A stretch of DNA of 64,000 nt, taken from positions 55,359,636 to 55,423,635 of the forward strand of contig NC_080075.1 in NCBI RefSeq assembly GCF_949987535.1, read 5' to 3'. Source of the stretch: Balaenoptera acutorostrata (lineage: Eukaryota; Chordata; Mammalia; Artiodactyla; Balaenopteridae). A model generated the notes under the pieces. It was given only the letters and a program-made list of their open reading frames with translations. It searched no databases and was not told where the DNA came from. The position numbers and the translations under genes are program-made. Positions 22,481 through 33,040 of this stretch are shown in pieces; position 1 is the first letter of the stretch, and each line of letters starts with the position of its first letter.

Positions 22481-25400
22481 AAGCTGCCTCCTCCTCAGGG
22501 CATCTGAGAGTGAGAGGTCTCAGGAAAGACGTGGGGGCCTGCACCTGAGAGACAGCACTGGGGGACGGGGCCACTGGGGACCACTGAAAGCCCCCAGGTT
22601 TTGGGTCGGGGGATAGCACCTGGCCTGCTGCTCACCTCCATGCCTGTCACTCCTTTGAAACTTAGAGACTTCTACTAAATTAACAAAGCTTTTTTCCAAG
22701 AAAGGGGTTGTGCCAGAAGCTCTTATTTAACAGCAATAACCCTAGTCTGTGGTTAACCTCTTAGCAGAAATGAGTTGACAGCCAAATGCAAATCAACTCA
22801 ATTTAAGAAACAGTCATTGTAGACCTACCACGCACCAGGCACTGGGCTACATGCTGAAAACACGGTGGAGAAAAAGAGACACGGTCACCTCCTCATGGAG
22901 CTTAGAGAGAATCGAGCCAATCCAGCAGGCAGTGGATCTGGAAGAACTGTACTCGGACAGCTGGGTGGCCAGGAAGGGCTCCGATGACCCGCCATGGCCA
23001 TCCTGCCGCCCCGCGCAGCCTCCCTGGCTGGGTCTCCCCTCTCTTCCTCGTGCAAAGCAGCTGCCTGCCAGAAACTAAAAGAGGAACAGCAAACTGCTGA
23101 GGGCAAGGAAAGCCGCTCCTTGACCCAAACACACCAAATTAGGGCAAAACCAAGCCCTCTGAGTGAAAGGAAATTCAGCTGAGGCGCCTGAATTTTAAAG
23201 ACATGTGTGGTCTTGGGCTTAGTTTCTTTGTAACAGCCTCTCTTTCCTCCTCCTTGCATATTGCTATTCTGTACCTGAGGCCTATTGGTAGTACCAGCTG
23301 CTGCCAACACATGTCATTGCTAGAAACCGACAGCCCCATGGAGAACGGCTTTGTTTTTGTTTTGTTTTAATACCATTAGGGCTCATCTCTTGAAACCCCA
23401 AATTCCACAACAAAACCACAAACACCCAGTTCTCCACAAGGCCTCTAACCCATGAGCTTTAAAGCAATGCTTCCCACCTTTTTCACATCCTGGCACACAT
23501 AAAAATGACCATATATGCTCAGCCCCCTGGAAGCTACACACTGCCCACCCCCCACTCCCGAGCTGAGCGGATGGCATCTGGGCGCACCTATAACACCGTT
23601 CCTGATACACCTGCTGGTAAGCTTTGGTTCCCAGAGCGTAAATGTCACCAAACCTCAAGAGAATCATGAGAGAAGTGAAGCCGGATGGATCAGAGGATCA
23701 CATCCCAAACCCACATCAGAGTGCCAAGAGGGGGGACACAGGGCATTCGGCCACTGCAAAGGCTACGAAGCCAAGAAAGGCCACCCACCTTCCCCACGCG
23801 GAGGAGGAAACCAGCATTCCCTATGATGCAGTGCAGACTGGAAATATAAATAGCTTCTAAAAAGGTTAGCAAAATGCACAGATGACAAATCTACAGTAGG
23901 TTACTAAGGGAAACCAGGATGCTCAGTGCCAGCATCTCACCTGTTGCAGCTGATGTCTGGAAGGAACCCTGCGGCTCCTCCCAAACTCTGCTCCCGGGGC
24001 CCCTCAGGGATGCAGTGTCGGGCTGCAGGGACCTGGAGCCTGGGTGATGTGAGTGGGTACTTCCTGAGCCCTACTGATGCCCCCTGCAGGCCCCTCCAAA
24101 GTACGGAAAACCTTTTTCCTAATCGCATCTTGGTCTGGTTCTCATAAGCCCACTCACTCTCAATTTCCACACCTGGGAAGAGTCTACCTCGGAAGGTTTT
24201 GTGAGGATGCCTGCCTGAAGGTGGGAGGCGTTCTACGAGTGGCAATACCCTGGGCTTACCCCTCCCCCCTCCTGTTAAACTAGGCCCTTGGGTGCTGCAG
24301 GACATTCCAGAAGGCAGGGCATTCCCAGGCTGCCTCCCTGGAGATACCCTTCTGGAGGGGAAGTGCTTCCCTGGGCACCCAGAGGGCCTGCAAGTCAGCC
24401 ACAGCTGCTGGGCTATGTCAAGTAAGAAACAGACCTCGCCTGTCCCTGAACCAACCCCAGGGGACACCTGAGTTAAGGTATTTATAGCTCTCTTATATGC
24501 ATCCTTGAACTTGTGTGTGTTTAAGTTAACAGATATAGCAACAGCACACCCAAAAGCACACATATGGACTTGTACACACTGAGGCAGTGGCTAAATCTGG
24601 AACTCTAGGGAACCCAAACTCACCCCCAACACACCCTCCTGAGTGTGGGTATTCCGGGACCTGGGAAAAACTGGGCGTCCGTCCTTCCCTCTTCAGGGTA
24701 TCAAGTTCTGCCTTCCTGCCAAGGATTAAGAGATCAGCCTGGAGCCCGCACCTCGAGAGCAGCTTGCCAGGCAGCTCCCACTGGCTCGTCTGCCAGAGCC
24801 AGAGCTCTTCCCACTTCCCCTGAGCTCCAAACAGTGCAGAGTCAGGAGGGAAAATCTCACCCCTCCAGCACCTCCCTGAGCAGACACTGGGGCTGCTGCA
24901 GAGCTGACCCTGAAGCCCTGAAAGCCAGGCAAGAAAACAGAAGCGCTGCAGACGCCCAGACCGGAAGCCGGACCCCTCCAGCAGGCCACAGGGAGGAGGA
25001 AGGAGCGCCTTCAACTTCCACTCTGAAATGCTTGGCAGTAAAATGTCGGGCTGCTCCTGGGCCACCAGGGGCTTGGCCAAGAGAGGGGGGGCTTCCCTTT
25101 GGCCTAATGCTAGTGTGTCAGGGGTGTGGAGGGATGTGCCCAGGCAGAGAACGTGATGGGACTCAGAACGTGATGCCCGACACATTCACATTCACTATAT
25201 ATTCTCTCTCTCTCTGTCAATAGCAGCGGAGGTTAAGGGGGAAGCAGCCTGCTCCGGAAGGCAAGAGGTTATCTACTACAGTCATCTCTTGAAGTTCCCT
25301 AGTATGTTCTTTAATATATAAATTGGGCCATTGTTACCTATGGCTTTGAACTCAACTGGGGTCAAAGAGGGGACCCAAGAGTAAGCACACAGACTAGGAG

Positions 25401-25900
25401 TTCCAACCCAAGGGAGATGTGCTGTTGTTCAAATACAGTGAAAGCCCAAGTGCATGAGTGAACTTTTTAAAGTGCTGTGAGCTTCTCCCTCATTCCATCT
25501 TACCTCCCAAAGCAGAATCGACTGAAACCTACATACGCCACTTGGTTCTCAAGTTCTACGCTGAACTCTTCATTTTTCTGAGAGTTTCTCTTACATCACT
25601 GGGGATGCAGGTTCTGATCAAGAAAGGAAACCATCTGACACAACAGGGCATTTTGAGCAGGGAGCACTTGACCGTGTCCATGGGTCCAGTGATGGGGACC
25701 GTGGCAATTACGAAGTACAAAGCTAGCATCATACCTCCACTAAAAAGGCTCTAGGATCTGGCATCCTAGTAGAATTTCTGTCAACTCCAAGTATAATACA
25801 CTGTCCTCTTCCACGTGTGACCTCTTCCCCCCATAAAACTGCCCACAGTGGAGCACAATAGTTTCTCGTAATACTTATTACACATCTACTATTATGAACG
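22481..25900. other. GC-moderate intronic DNA
   Basis: Unique-looking sequence with one L2/MIR-like piece at about 22,800-22,905. Long minus-strand open frames at 23937-24563 and 24526-25185 lack any family signature and overlap frames on the other strand, so I do not call them genes. Confidence 0.45.
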
Positions 25901-25904
25901 AAGA

Positions 25905-26075
25905 ACAGTGTCAGCTGTTATTATATACATTAAACAATTTAAGCCGACCTATAACACTGCAGTGCAGATTCTAATTAACCACATTTTTACTAGATCACAG
26001 AGAAGGTTAATAATATAGCTAGAATCACAGGACCAGTACAGCAAGGTGGAGACCTGGGCCCAAGCTTATTTGGTT
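25905..26075 (-). mobile_element. MIR fragment
   Basis: Antisense MIR-like order: ttatatacattaaacaattt, tagatcacagagaaggttaa, cagcaaggtggagacctggg. Confidence 0.5.
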
Positions 26076-26799
26076 CCAAAGCGCATGGGCTTTCCTCTGC
26101 TGCCCATCAGACTTGAAAATTTCTCTCTATATGTATATGCATGTGAATGTGCTTCTTTATCATTATTATTATTGTAAGATTAATCGGATACCAATTCATA
26201 GAGGCACGAGGTCTTAATGACCAAGTACAACACAGGAATCTCCTACATATCACACATTGCATCTAGTTCAGACACTTCCACCTATGCTGTCCTCAGACAT
26301 GGCAGATCTCTATCTTAAATTTATTCTTTTGTACCCCCCTGGTGCTTAGCGCAGTGCTAGGTACAAAGTGGGCACTCATTTAATCTCATTGATGATTACG
26401 TTGCTAAGATTGCTTATTAGTCATAAACACTTGGATGCTGAAAGGTGAATTATTGCTAAGAAAAGTCTTAGACTCTGGGAGAAACACCAAGGGGGCCTAA
26501 CACACCTCTTGGCCAATAGAGTAGGTGATCCACCATTGGGTAAAAACAGTAATATCTGACTCTCACTAATAGGTTGATCCCACTTGGAAGATACCTTACA
26601 ATCTCCACTGAAAACAGCACTTGACTCTTTGGACCTGGGTTTTTTCCTCTGCAGGGGTGGCATACAACCCTCACTCAGAGAATGACTGTGAAGATTCCAA
26701 GGACCTTGTCTACAGAGACACAAGCAACCCAATCAACCCAGGTGGCACCTCAGCACCTCCCATGACTTCCTCTGTATATAACCGCCTCAAACTATGGCA

Positions 26800-26950
26800 G
26801 ATTCAGACCCATGTCCTAGTCCCAGCAACACCCCTCCGTAGCTGTGACTTTAGATCAGCAACCTAGCTTCTCTGAGCCTAGTTTCCTCAACTGCAAAGAT
26901 GGAGGATCACCCGTCTCATGGGGTTGTTTAGTGGAGAAAATAAAATAATA
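26800..26950 (+). mobile_element. MIR fragment
   Basis: Carries ctagcttctctgagcctagt, then tttcctcaactgcaaagatg, then ggggttgtttagtgg, a sense-strand MIR 3' half. Confidence 0.6.
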
Positions 26951-27539
26951 TTTGCATGTGGCTGCCCCAGGCCTGATATGTAGAAGGAAGTCAGTAGATA
27001 TTAGCCAGACTTGAATGTGCACAGAACAGCTCTGACATACACACGTCCTGTTGAATAGGGCTCATGGTCAAAAGATGGCCACGGTGACAAGTAACAAAGA
27101 AAAAGGAAGAGGCAGTAGTGAGAGAAGTTAAAATTAGAGACGATTCTTAACCTCTCTCCTTTCAAACAACAATTTCAACCTGCTGTTTACCAGCTGTACT
27201 GCTTAAAAGTTGGTCTTATTTGATTGAATGGGTGCTGCCTCTTGCCCTCCATACCGTCTGGTAATGATAGAAGGAGTAACTACAAGGCAGGTAATGAAAA
27301 GGGGCCCTGGAAAGCTAAGAACTCTTTGTACTAACCTGGTTCAGTTTGGTGAAAGTGGGCGGCCTCAGGCACCTGGTACCTAGCGCTCTGCCAGTGGTTT
27401 CTCTATTCTCTGAGGCTCCTCTAACTTCACAGTATAGAAACCAGAGGCCACATGGAGGTGTCCCCCAACAAGACATTCTTCGGAATCTAACCTGGTACTA
27501 CAATTCTGAAATCCAAATCTACAAGGGCTACAGAGAAAA

Positions 27540-27670
27540 GCTCCTCTTTATTGACCTAATGTGTGCCGAGTGTGTGCCAGACTCAGTGCTAAGCATCCAG
27601 CATATAATATATGCCGAGGGGAATGGTCTGAATTTTTTAAACCCCGTCTTACAGATAAGGAAACTGTACT
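27540..27670 (-). mobile_element. MIR fragment
   Basis: tttattgacctaatgtgtgc at the left and cagataaggaaactg at the right fit an antisense MIR. Confidence 0.5.
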
Positions 27671-28644
27671 ACTGGACATCCCCTAAAGACACTCTCCAAG
27701 GCCCTCAGCCGCTCATATGTTCTCAAGGACTCAAGTCTGGATGACACGTGGAAACTTCCACCCAAATTTTCAGGTCTAATCACAGGGCTGGATTTTGCAA
27801 AACTTCATCAAACAAATCATCTTAGGCCCACAGCAAAAGTGGGCTTGGGAAGAGGGTGGAGCTGGGACAGAGAAAGAGAGGAGACCTTAATCCTTCAGAA
27901 GCCACCTCTAATTTGCAAATAATGGTCGGAGGGTGCATTTTCTTTCTGCACAATAATCTCTACCAAAGAAAACCCAGACAAAGTCACCTGGCCTTCCTAG
28001 GGAACAAGAAAAAAAAGCTCTTCCTCCAAGATTCACACTTAACTCCTAACCCCTCCTTCCCCTCCCTGCCCCTGGGAGTGGCTGGATGGCTGTTGTTTCT
28101 TTTCTTTTTTCCCTGTGGTCCTCTGGTAATACCACAAATTACGTTTTCAGGGACTGGAGTCCCAGAGTGCAATGATGTTGTAATAAACATAACCAGGACC
28201 AAATGCCTTCCCATCATATTAGATGATGCCATTTCCCACCAATCAGGCTCCTCGGGCAGGCAGACCACTCACCAATGAGGGACCAGACAAAGGCTGTGAG
28301 GGGAGACCTGGTCATCTGGCAACTAAAAATAAGAGCGCTTCAGGATTGGCCACTGCCACTTTGCAACAGGAGTTGGGACCCACACACCAGGCACCAGACA
28401 GAAGGCACACACAGGCAGAAACTTTCAGCCCAGGGGTTCACATGGGGTAGGCTGGTCTGGGTTTGTTGCTGAGGTTTTTTTTTTTTCCTTTTCCTAATGT
28501 GACTTGAAAAAAGAAATACTTGATCCAGAGGGACCCTTGCAGACACACCCTCCCTCCTAGACACGTCAGTTTCCAAAGGCCCTTCATAGACACCCTGAAT
28601 TGGGGAAAGGGCGGGGGGGTGCGGCCAGGGGCCAAGACACTCAC

Positions 28645-28703
28645 CTGTCCGGCTGTGTCATAGAGTCCCAGGAGGTACTGCTTGCCCCCTACGGTGACGC
28701 TGA
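28645..28703 (-). CDS. RHOQ: RHOQ coding exon 2
   Basis: This 59-base exon completes codon 48 and encodes SVTVGGKQYLLGLYDTAGQ, residues 49-67. It includes the DTAGQ switch II motif (63-67), whose Gln67 is the catalytic glutamine for GTP hydrolysis. The acceptor is a CAG ending at 28704 and the donor GTGA starts at 28644. Exons 1 and 2 together give 201 bases, exactly 67 codons, with no frameshift or stop. Intron 1 is only 542 bases (28704-29245). The full family protein is about 205 residues. The remaining two thirds (rest of the G domain and the prenylated C-terminal tail) is not in this window and should be encoded to the left of base 1. Confidence 0.96.
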
Positions 28704-29245
28704 CTGCAAGGGCAGAGAAGGGGGGGCGGGGAGAGAAGCTCACAATCATCTAGGCTCTGGGGCAGTTTCGTTCCCCACCAGGACCCTTCCCTCCTAACCC
28801 AGCTGGAGGCAAGCGGGAGCTCCCAGGAAGATGCCACCCCTTTTCCCTTGTGCCCGGCTCACTGTGAAGTGGCGTGAGGCCGGGGCGATGTGGCCCCCAG
28901 CTGCCCACTCCTTTCTCCCAAGTCCCGTAGCCACGTTTCCCCCTCGGGGATTGGGGCAATAGGGTAGGCGGCTGTAGGAAGGTCAAGGAGGTCGGCCCCG
29001 GGCGCCGAGGGGGATGGGAAATGCGGGGCGTCAGGACGGGGCACCGGAGTTGGGGGTGGGAAGAGGGCTGGGTCCCGCAGGCTGCCAGAGGGAAAGCCTG
29101 GGGGTGGGGCCGGACGCCCGGCGGAGGGCGCGGCGGGGGAGGGGTGGGAGCGCGCGCAGGGGAGGCGGTGAGGGGGCTCAGCCAAAGTTGCTCCAAAGTT
29201 CCCGGCCCGGGGAGCGGCCCCTTAGTCAGCACTTCCGAGGCTTAC

Positions 29246-29387
29246 CTGCGTAGTGGTCGAAGACGGTGGGCACGTACTCCTCCGGGAAGGCGTCGTTGGC
29301 ATAGCTCATGAGTAGGCACGTCTTGCCCACCGCCCCGTCGCCGACCACCACGCACTTGAGCATCAGCGCGCCGGGCCCGTGAGCCAT
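29246..29387 (-). CDS. RHOQ: RHOQ (TC10) coding exon 1
   Basis: This exon encodes residues 1-47 of a Rho-family GTPase that starts [18 protein letters not shown], the N-terminus of RHOQ/TC10. The P-loop GDGAVGKT is at residues 16-23. The switch I stretch with the nucleotide-sensing Thr of YVPTVFDHY is at about 38-46. RHOQ cycles between GDP and GTP at the plasma membrane and acts in insulin-stimulated GLUT4 vesicle delivery, exocytosis and actin control (family knowledge). The ATG at 29387 has a good Kozak setting (A at -3, G at +4). The exon ends in a consensus donor (GTAAG at 29245-29241) after the first base of codon 48, so it splices in phase 1 to the exon at 28645-28703. It sits inside a CpG island. 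The short N-terminal extension before the P-loop separates it from CDC42. RHOJ is the nearest alternative, but its N-terminus differs. Identification is secure. Confidence 0.97.
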
Positions 29388-29446
29388 GCTGCGGCCGGCC
29401 GGCCTCCGGGCATGGTCCCCCCGGAGCCCCCGCCCCGGCCCCGGGC

Positions 29447-29695
29447 TCAGCCCCAGCCCGCCTGGGGGGTCCGCCGCCGCCGCCGCTCAGTGCAGCAGGG
29501 CCGACCCCCCGGCCCCATGCAGCGGCTCCCCCCGCCCGAGGGGAGGGGGCGGCGGGCCCGGGGCGCTGCCGCCGCCTCGGTCGCTGCCCGGATCCCCGCC
29601 TGGGCCCCGGTCGCCGCGCCCGCCCGCTGCCCCAGCCGCTCGGCGCCCGCGCCCTCTCCCCGGTCCGGCCTCCCCAAGAGGATCCGCTGGATCAT
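29447..29695 (-). other. Upstream ORF in RHOQ leader
   Basis: On the RHOQ strand an ATG at 29695-29693 opens a frame of about 82 codons that stops at 29447, about 60 bases before the RHOQ start codon. If transcription starts upstream of 29695, this frame would be met first by ribosomes and could lower RHOQ translation. The predicted peptide is Gly/Pro/Arg/Ala-rich and looks like translated CpG island rather than a conserved protein. The transcription start is not visible from sequence. Confidence 0.35.
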
Positions 29696-29959
29696 AAGAC
29701 TGGCCGGCCCCGGGGGAGACGGCAACTTTGGGGAGGGCGGCGGAGGGGAGGGGCCAGGCGGCTCTCCCCGCCCAGCGCCGGCCCGGGCCCCCTCCCCGCT
29801 CAGCCCCGGAGGAGGGCGGGCCCAGGCGACTCCCCGGATTGCGGGCTGCCGGCTCTGCGCCCCCGCCCGCCCGCCTGCCGGCTCCCGCGCCCCGCGCCCC
29901 GCCCGCGGCCGCCACTCGGCCTTGCCGGCTCACCCTAGCTTGACTCCCCGCGAGGGCTG

Positions 29960-30008
29960 TGGGGAGGGGGCGAGGAGGAGGAGCCGAGGAGGAGCGACGG
30001 GGAGGAAG
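29960..30008 (+). other. Candidate ATP6V1E2 leader exon ending at a donor site
   Basis: On the plus strand, AAG followed by GTGAGA at 30006-30014 is a near-ideal splice donor inside the CpG island. It points toward ATP6V1E2, whose coding exon has a strong acceptor at 49344. The location fits a first untranslated exon transcribed away from RHOQ, as in human. The 5' end given here is arbitrary because the start site cannot be seen. Other donors in the island are possible. Confidence 0.25.
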
Positions 30009-30041
30009 GTGAGACTGGGGGAGGGGGCCGAACGACCAGCG

Positions 30042-30070
30042 TTCGCGAGGAGCCGAGGGCTCCTCGCGAA
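30042..30070. promoter_or_regulatory. Perfect inverted repeat with two CGCG elements
   Basis: Two perfectly complementary 13-base arms, TTCGCGAGGAGCC and GGCTCCTCGCGAA, are separated by a 3-base loop (GAG). Each arm contains TCGCGA. The core resembles the CGCG element (TCTCGCGAGA) bound by BANP in CpG-island promoters, although neither copy is a full match. It lies about 655 bases upstream of the RHOQ ATG, in the divergent promoter region. The inverted symmetry is directly visible. Function is inferred. Confidence 0.6.
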
Positions 30071-30155
30071 AGTGCGCGCAGCGCCCAGAAGCGTCCACAG
30101 GCTCCGATGCTGGGAGAAGACGTGGAGGCCTCTTGGGGAACCGCGACGACTCTTA

Positions 30156-30164
30156 TGACGCAAT
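30156..30164 (+). promoter_or_regulatory. ATF/C/EBP-type composite site
   Basis: TGACGCAAT combines an ATF/CREB half site with a C/EBP half site, the layout of amino-acid-response (CARE) elements, whose usual core is TGATGCAAT. It sits at the edge of the CpG island. An AT-rich TATATTTAAA lies about 25-30 bases further right. A single 9-base match is weak evidence on its own. Confidence 0.3.
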
Positions 30165-30172
30165 AGTCATGA

Positions 30173-33027
30173 AAAATTATTCACGTATATTTAAACTCCA
30201 CCCGGAAGGCAGTATCCATTCTGTCGGCCTCTAAGTGCACAACAGAACTAGAAATCAGGAACGAAGAAAGGGCAAGAGAGATAAAAAAAAAAATTTTTTT
30301 TTAAGGCGCACGGGGTGATGGGGGAGGGGTGGCGGTGGTCCCTGAGCTGGAAAGTAGGGACTCCTGGCTTACTGCTCCGTCCCGCCTCCCACCATCCCCA
30401 CTACCCCATGCTGTTCACGGCAGAGCTTGAGTCATTTACTACGAAACTGGTGTCTAAGGGAGTTACAGCATCTTGAACCACTGACGCAGCCCGGCACCAG
30501 CCAAAAAAAGGAGACTCTGCGACTCTGGATGCGGCGGGTGTACCTGTGCTCCCCCTAGAGGCGACATTCTCTGAGGCCCCTTCACAGTCCTAGTGTCCCT
30601 CGAAGGTGTTAGGTTGTGATCCCTGAGGAGTGATACACTCTAGAGCTCTGAGACGTGGCCTGTGATCCAGGCAACAACCCCTGCCCTCCTGCCTGGGTGA
30701 TGCTTGGAAACACCCGTCAGGCCAGGTCTCGTTCACTCGCCAACAGTGCTGGTTCTAACTTTAGGCCCTGGGGGAGGGGGGGGGGCAGAGGATACTCTGC
30801 ACGTTGACACCACACCCTCCCTCCCCTTGCTGACAGGAGATAAATCGCTTCCTTTCATCAATTCACAGGATCAGAAAATGCTGTGTTGAGAGGCACCGAA
30901 GAGGTCAACTGGACCACCTCCCTTAGATCTCCCTGAGGTTGTAGGTAAGCAAATTGAGACGAAGAGAGGTGAAGTGGTTATCTCAAAGGCTTCCAGCTAA
31001 TTCCAGCATTCAAGGACTTGGAACACACTTTGGGAAATGCTCAAGTTATGTCCTCACGCCACACTTCCCAGGCCTCAACTCTCAAACCCCAAATCTGATT
31101 TCCACTGTCCTGCAAGACTTCCTGGATTCTTGGAAGTTCCTTGTGGAGTCCCACTGGACGTCTCACCAGACCCCTCCATTTGTGTCTGAGTGTGGGTATT
31201 TACATTGCCAGCTGCTTTAGGTTATGCAGTGAATCTGGAAGATATTTTTTATGTACTGAATGACAGGTTAAGGAAGGCAGTTCAGTGCCTTGAAGTCAGA
31301 TCTTGGTTCAAGACTAGTCTCTGCCACTTCCTTCTAGAGGGGAAGAAAGGAGGACTTGCCCCCTTTGCCTACAGGACTGCTTCTTCAGACAGCATTTGCT
31401 GGGACTGGAATTCTGAAAGGAGGGTCTATCAGGAGAGGTTAAGGAGCTACCGGATGCACTCAGCCTAGAGAGGGCATTTGGTTCTGGCTCTGACAGTACT
31501 TAGCAGTGTGACCTTGAGCATGCCACTTCTGTTCTCGGGACCTCAGCTTTCTCATCTATAAATGTGAGCTCATCCATAAGGGTGAGATCAGGGCTCACCT
31601 TTGAGAATGCTAGGGTTCTTCACAATGTGTCCTGAGAGATCCTGGTAAAAGCTTTGGGCCAGGGGAGAAGCAGTTGCTAGAGACATGGGGACGGCCTTTT
31701 TGAGGGATAATGAGGTCTGTCCCAGGACTGGAGGATGGAGGCTTCCCCCACTGAGGACTCCAGCCTCTCAGTTCTCATGCTGCTTTTCAGTGAGGCAGAT
31801 ATTTACCTGGGATCCAGAGAGCTGGAGGATTAGCTCTAGAACCTTGAAAAATGGAAGGGACTCCAGGTTCTGGATGCTTTGGGAGAAGCTCTGGGAATAT
31901 CAGAACACTCCAAGTGCGCAACTGATGTCAGATGAATCATGCAGTGGTGACTTCATTGATGATGGTGACCTCATCCCTTTGGCACATAGAAAAGCCAAGA
32001 CTGACTGCCAGGAGTACTTTGAGCTCTGGACTGATTCCACCAGTTGAATGTAGAGCAGGAGGGAGACGGGAGAATTATCCTGGATGCCCAGGTCAGCCCA
32101 ATGATGGGTTAGCTGGAAGGACCAAACAGATCTCAACAAATAATTACTATATAATGTGGTCAGTGCTGTGGTAGAGGATAAAGAACAGTCTTCGGGAAGT
32201 GCAGGGAGGCTGTTAGTACCTAGCTCTACATGTGCTGAGGAAGGATTTGCAGAAGGGTGTCATTGGCTTGGGGTTTAAAAGGCCAATAGGAGTAAGATAA
32301 GAATGCCTGGGAAAGACAGCCCTGCCCCCCAGCAAGAAGGAACAGCACACAACTTCTTGGGAATGGTGAGCCATGTAGGTGGACAGAGCGCAGGATTAGT
32401 GGTGCAGGGGAACTGATTTGTATGTAATTGAGAACTGTGTGATGCTGCCAGGCCATGGGCCTCTGGAAGCCACGTTAAGGGCATGCAGGGCCCCACCCGG
32501 GCATGCAGGGCTCCACCAGAACCTTGAAGAATGGAAGGGACTCACAGGATATTCGTGAGTTCCTATTTCTGGTTATCCCTGGGACCCTGTTGTACTACTG
32601 GTCTTCAGTTAGTCACTTGATTTAACAAGTCCCCCCTCCCTTTTTGCCTAGTGGGTGTGGGTTGGTTTTCTGTCACTGGTAACCAAAGGAATCTTTGCTC
32701 TGTTACTATTATCACTACAGTTGAGATAGGTGATGTGCAGAGAAATTCAGAAATTTGCCCAAAGTCTTGTAGCTGGTAAGTGGCATAGCTAGCTTTCAAA
32801 ATGATCAGTCTTCTGAGCTCATGCTACTTCCCATGTTCCACATGAAGGAGGCATTAAAAGTTTTTCAGTAGGAAATCACAAGTTTAGAGCTGTCTTTTGA
32901 GAAGATCATTCTGGGAGTGGTGTTAGAACATGGATTTAGAGGGGACGAGAGTGAAGGCAGAGAAAGTGAGAGAGGTCACGAAGGTCTGAACCAGGCATGG
33001 CTGTGAAAATGAAGAGGAGGCCATGAG
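30173..33027. other. Intergenic or ATP6V1E2 leader-intron DNA
   Basis: No coding exon is seen. MIR pieces lie at about 31270-31330 and 31480-31575 (plus) and 32690-32800 (minus). A G-run (4 G, A, 10 G) is at about 30,771-30,785. A 25-base phrase occurs twice at 31838 and 32518. Confidence 0.5.
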
Positions 33028-33040
33028 TAGCAGGATATTT

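Larger units (their letters stand above)
1..28644 (-). other. RHOQ intron 2 (partial)
   Basis: From the exon 2 donor to the left edge I found no stretch on the minus strand that encodes the rest of RHOQ (for example the segment after DTAGQ that begins EDYDRLRPLSYP), so this is read as one intron of at least 28.6 kb. Human RHOQ also has a short intron 1, and as I recall a long intron 2. The sequence is a normal mammalian intron mix of unique AT-rich DNA and interspersed repeats. The repeats I recognise are listed separately. Confidence 0.75.
28860..30172. promoter_or_regulatory. CpG island, shared RHOQ / ATP6V1E2 promoter region
   Basis: GC content and CpG density rise sharply here and drop to AT-rich sequence at about 30,165. 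The island covers RHOQ exon 1, its leader and upstream DNA, with many GC boxes (CCCGCCC/GGGCGG type) and no TATA box close to the RHOQ ATG. In human the first exon of ATP6V1E2 lies close to the RHOQ promoter in the opposite direction, so the same island probably drives both. That part is inference from synteny. Long open frames on both strands here reflect the lack of AT-rich stop codons and are not genes. Confidence 0.85.

Noticed and set aside
23937..25185. Two overlapping minus-strand frames of 208 and 219 codons
   Set aside because: No recognisable domain, no splice logic, and frames of similar length on the opposite strand. Read as chance in RHOQ intron 2.
29379..30158. 259-codon plus-strand frame and a 203-codon minus-strand frame over the CpG island
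   Set aside because: Both start at GTG rather than ATG, are low-complexity Pro/Arg/Ala/Gly, overlap RHOQ exon 1 or its leader, and arise because GC-rich DNA lacks stop codons.
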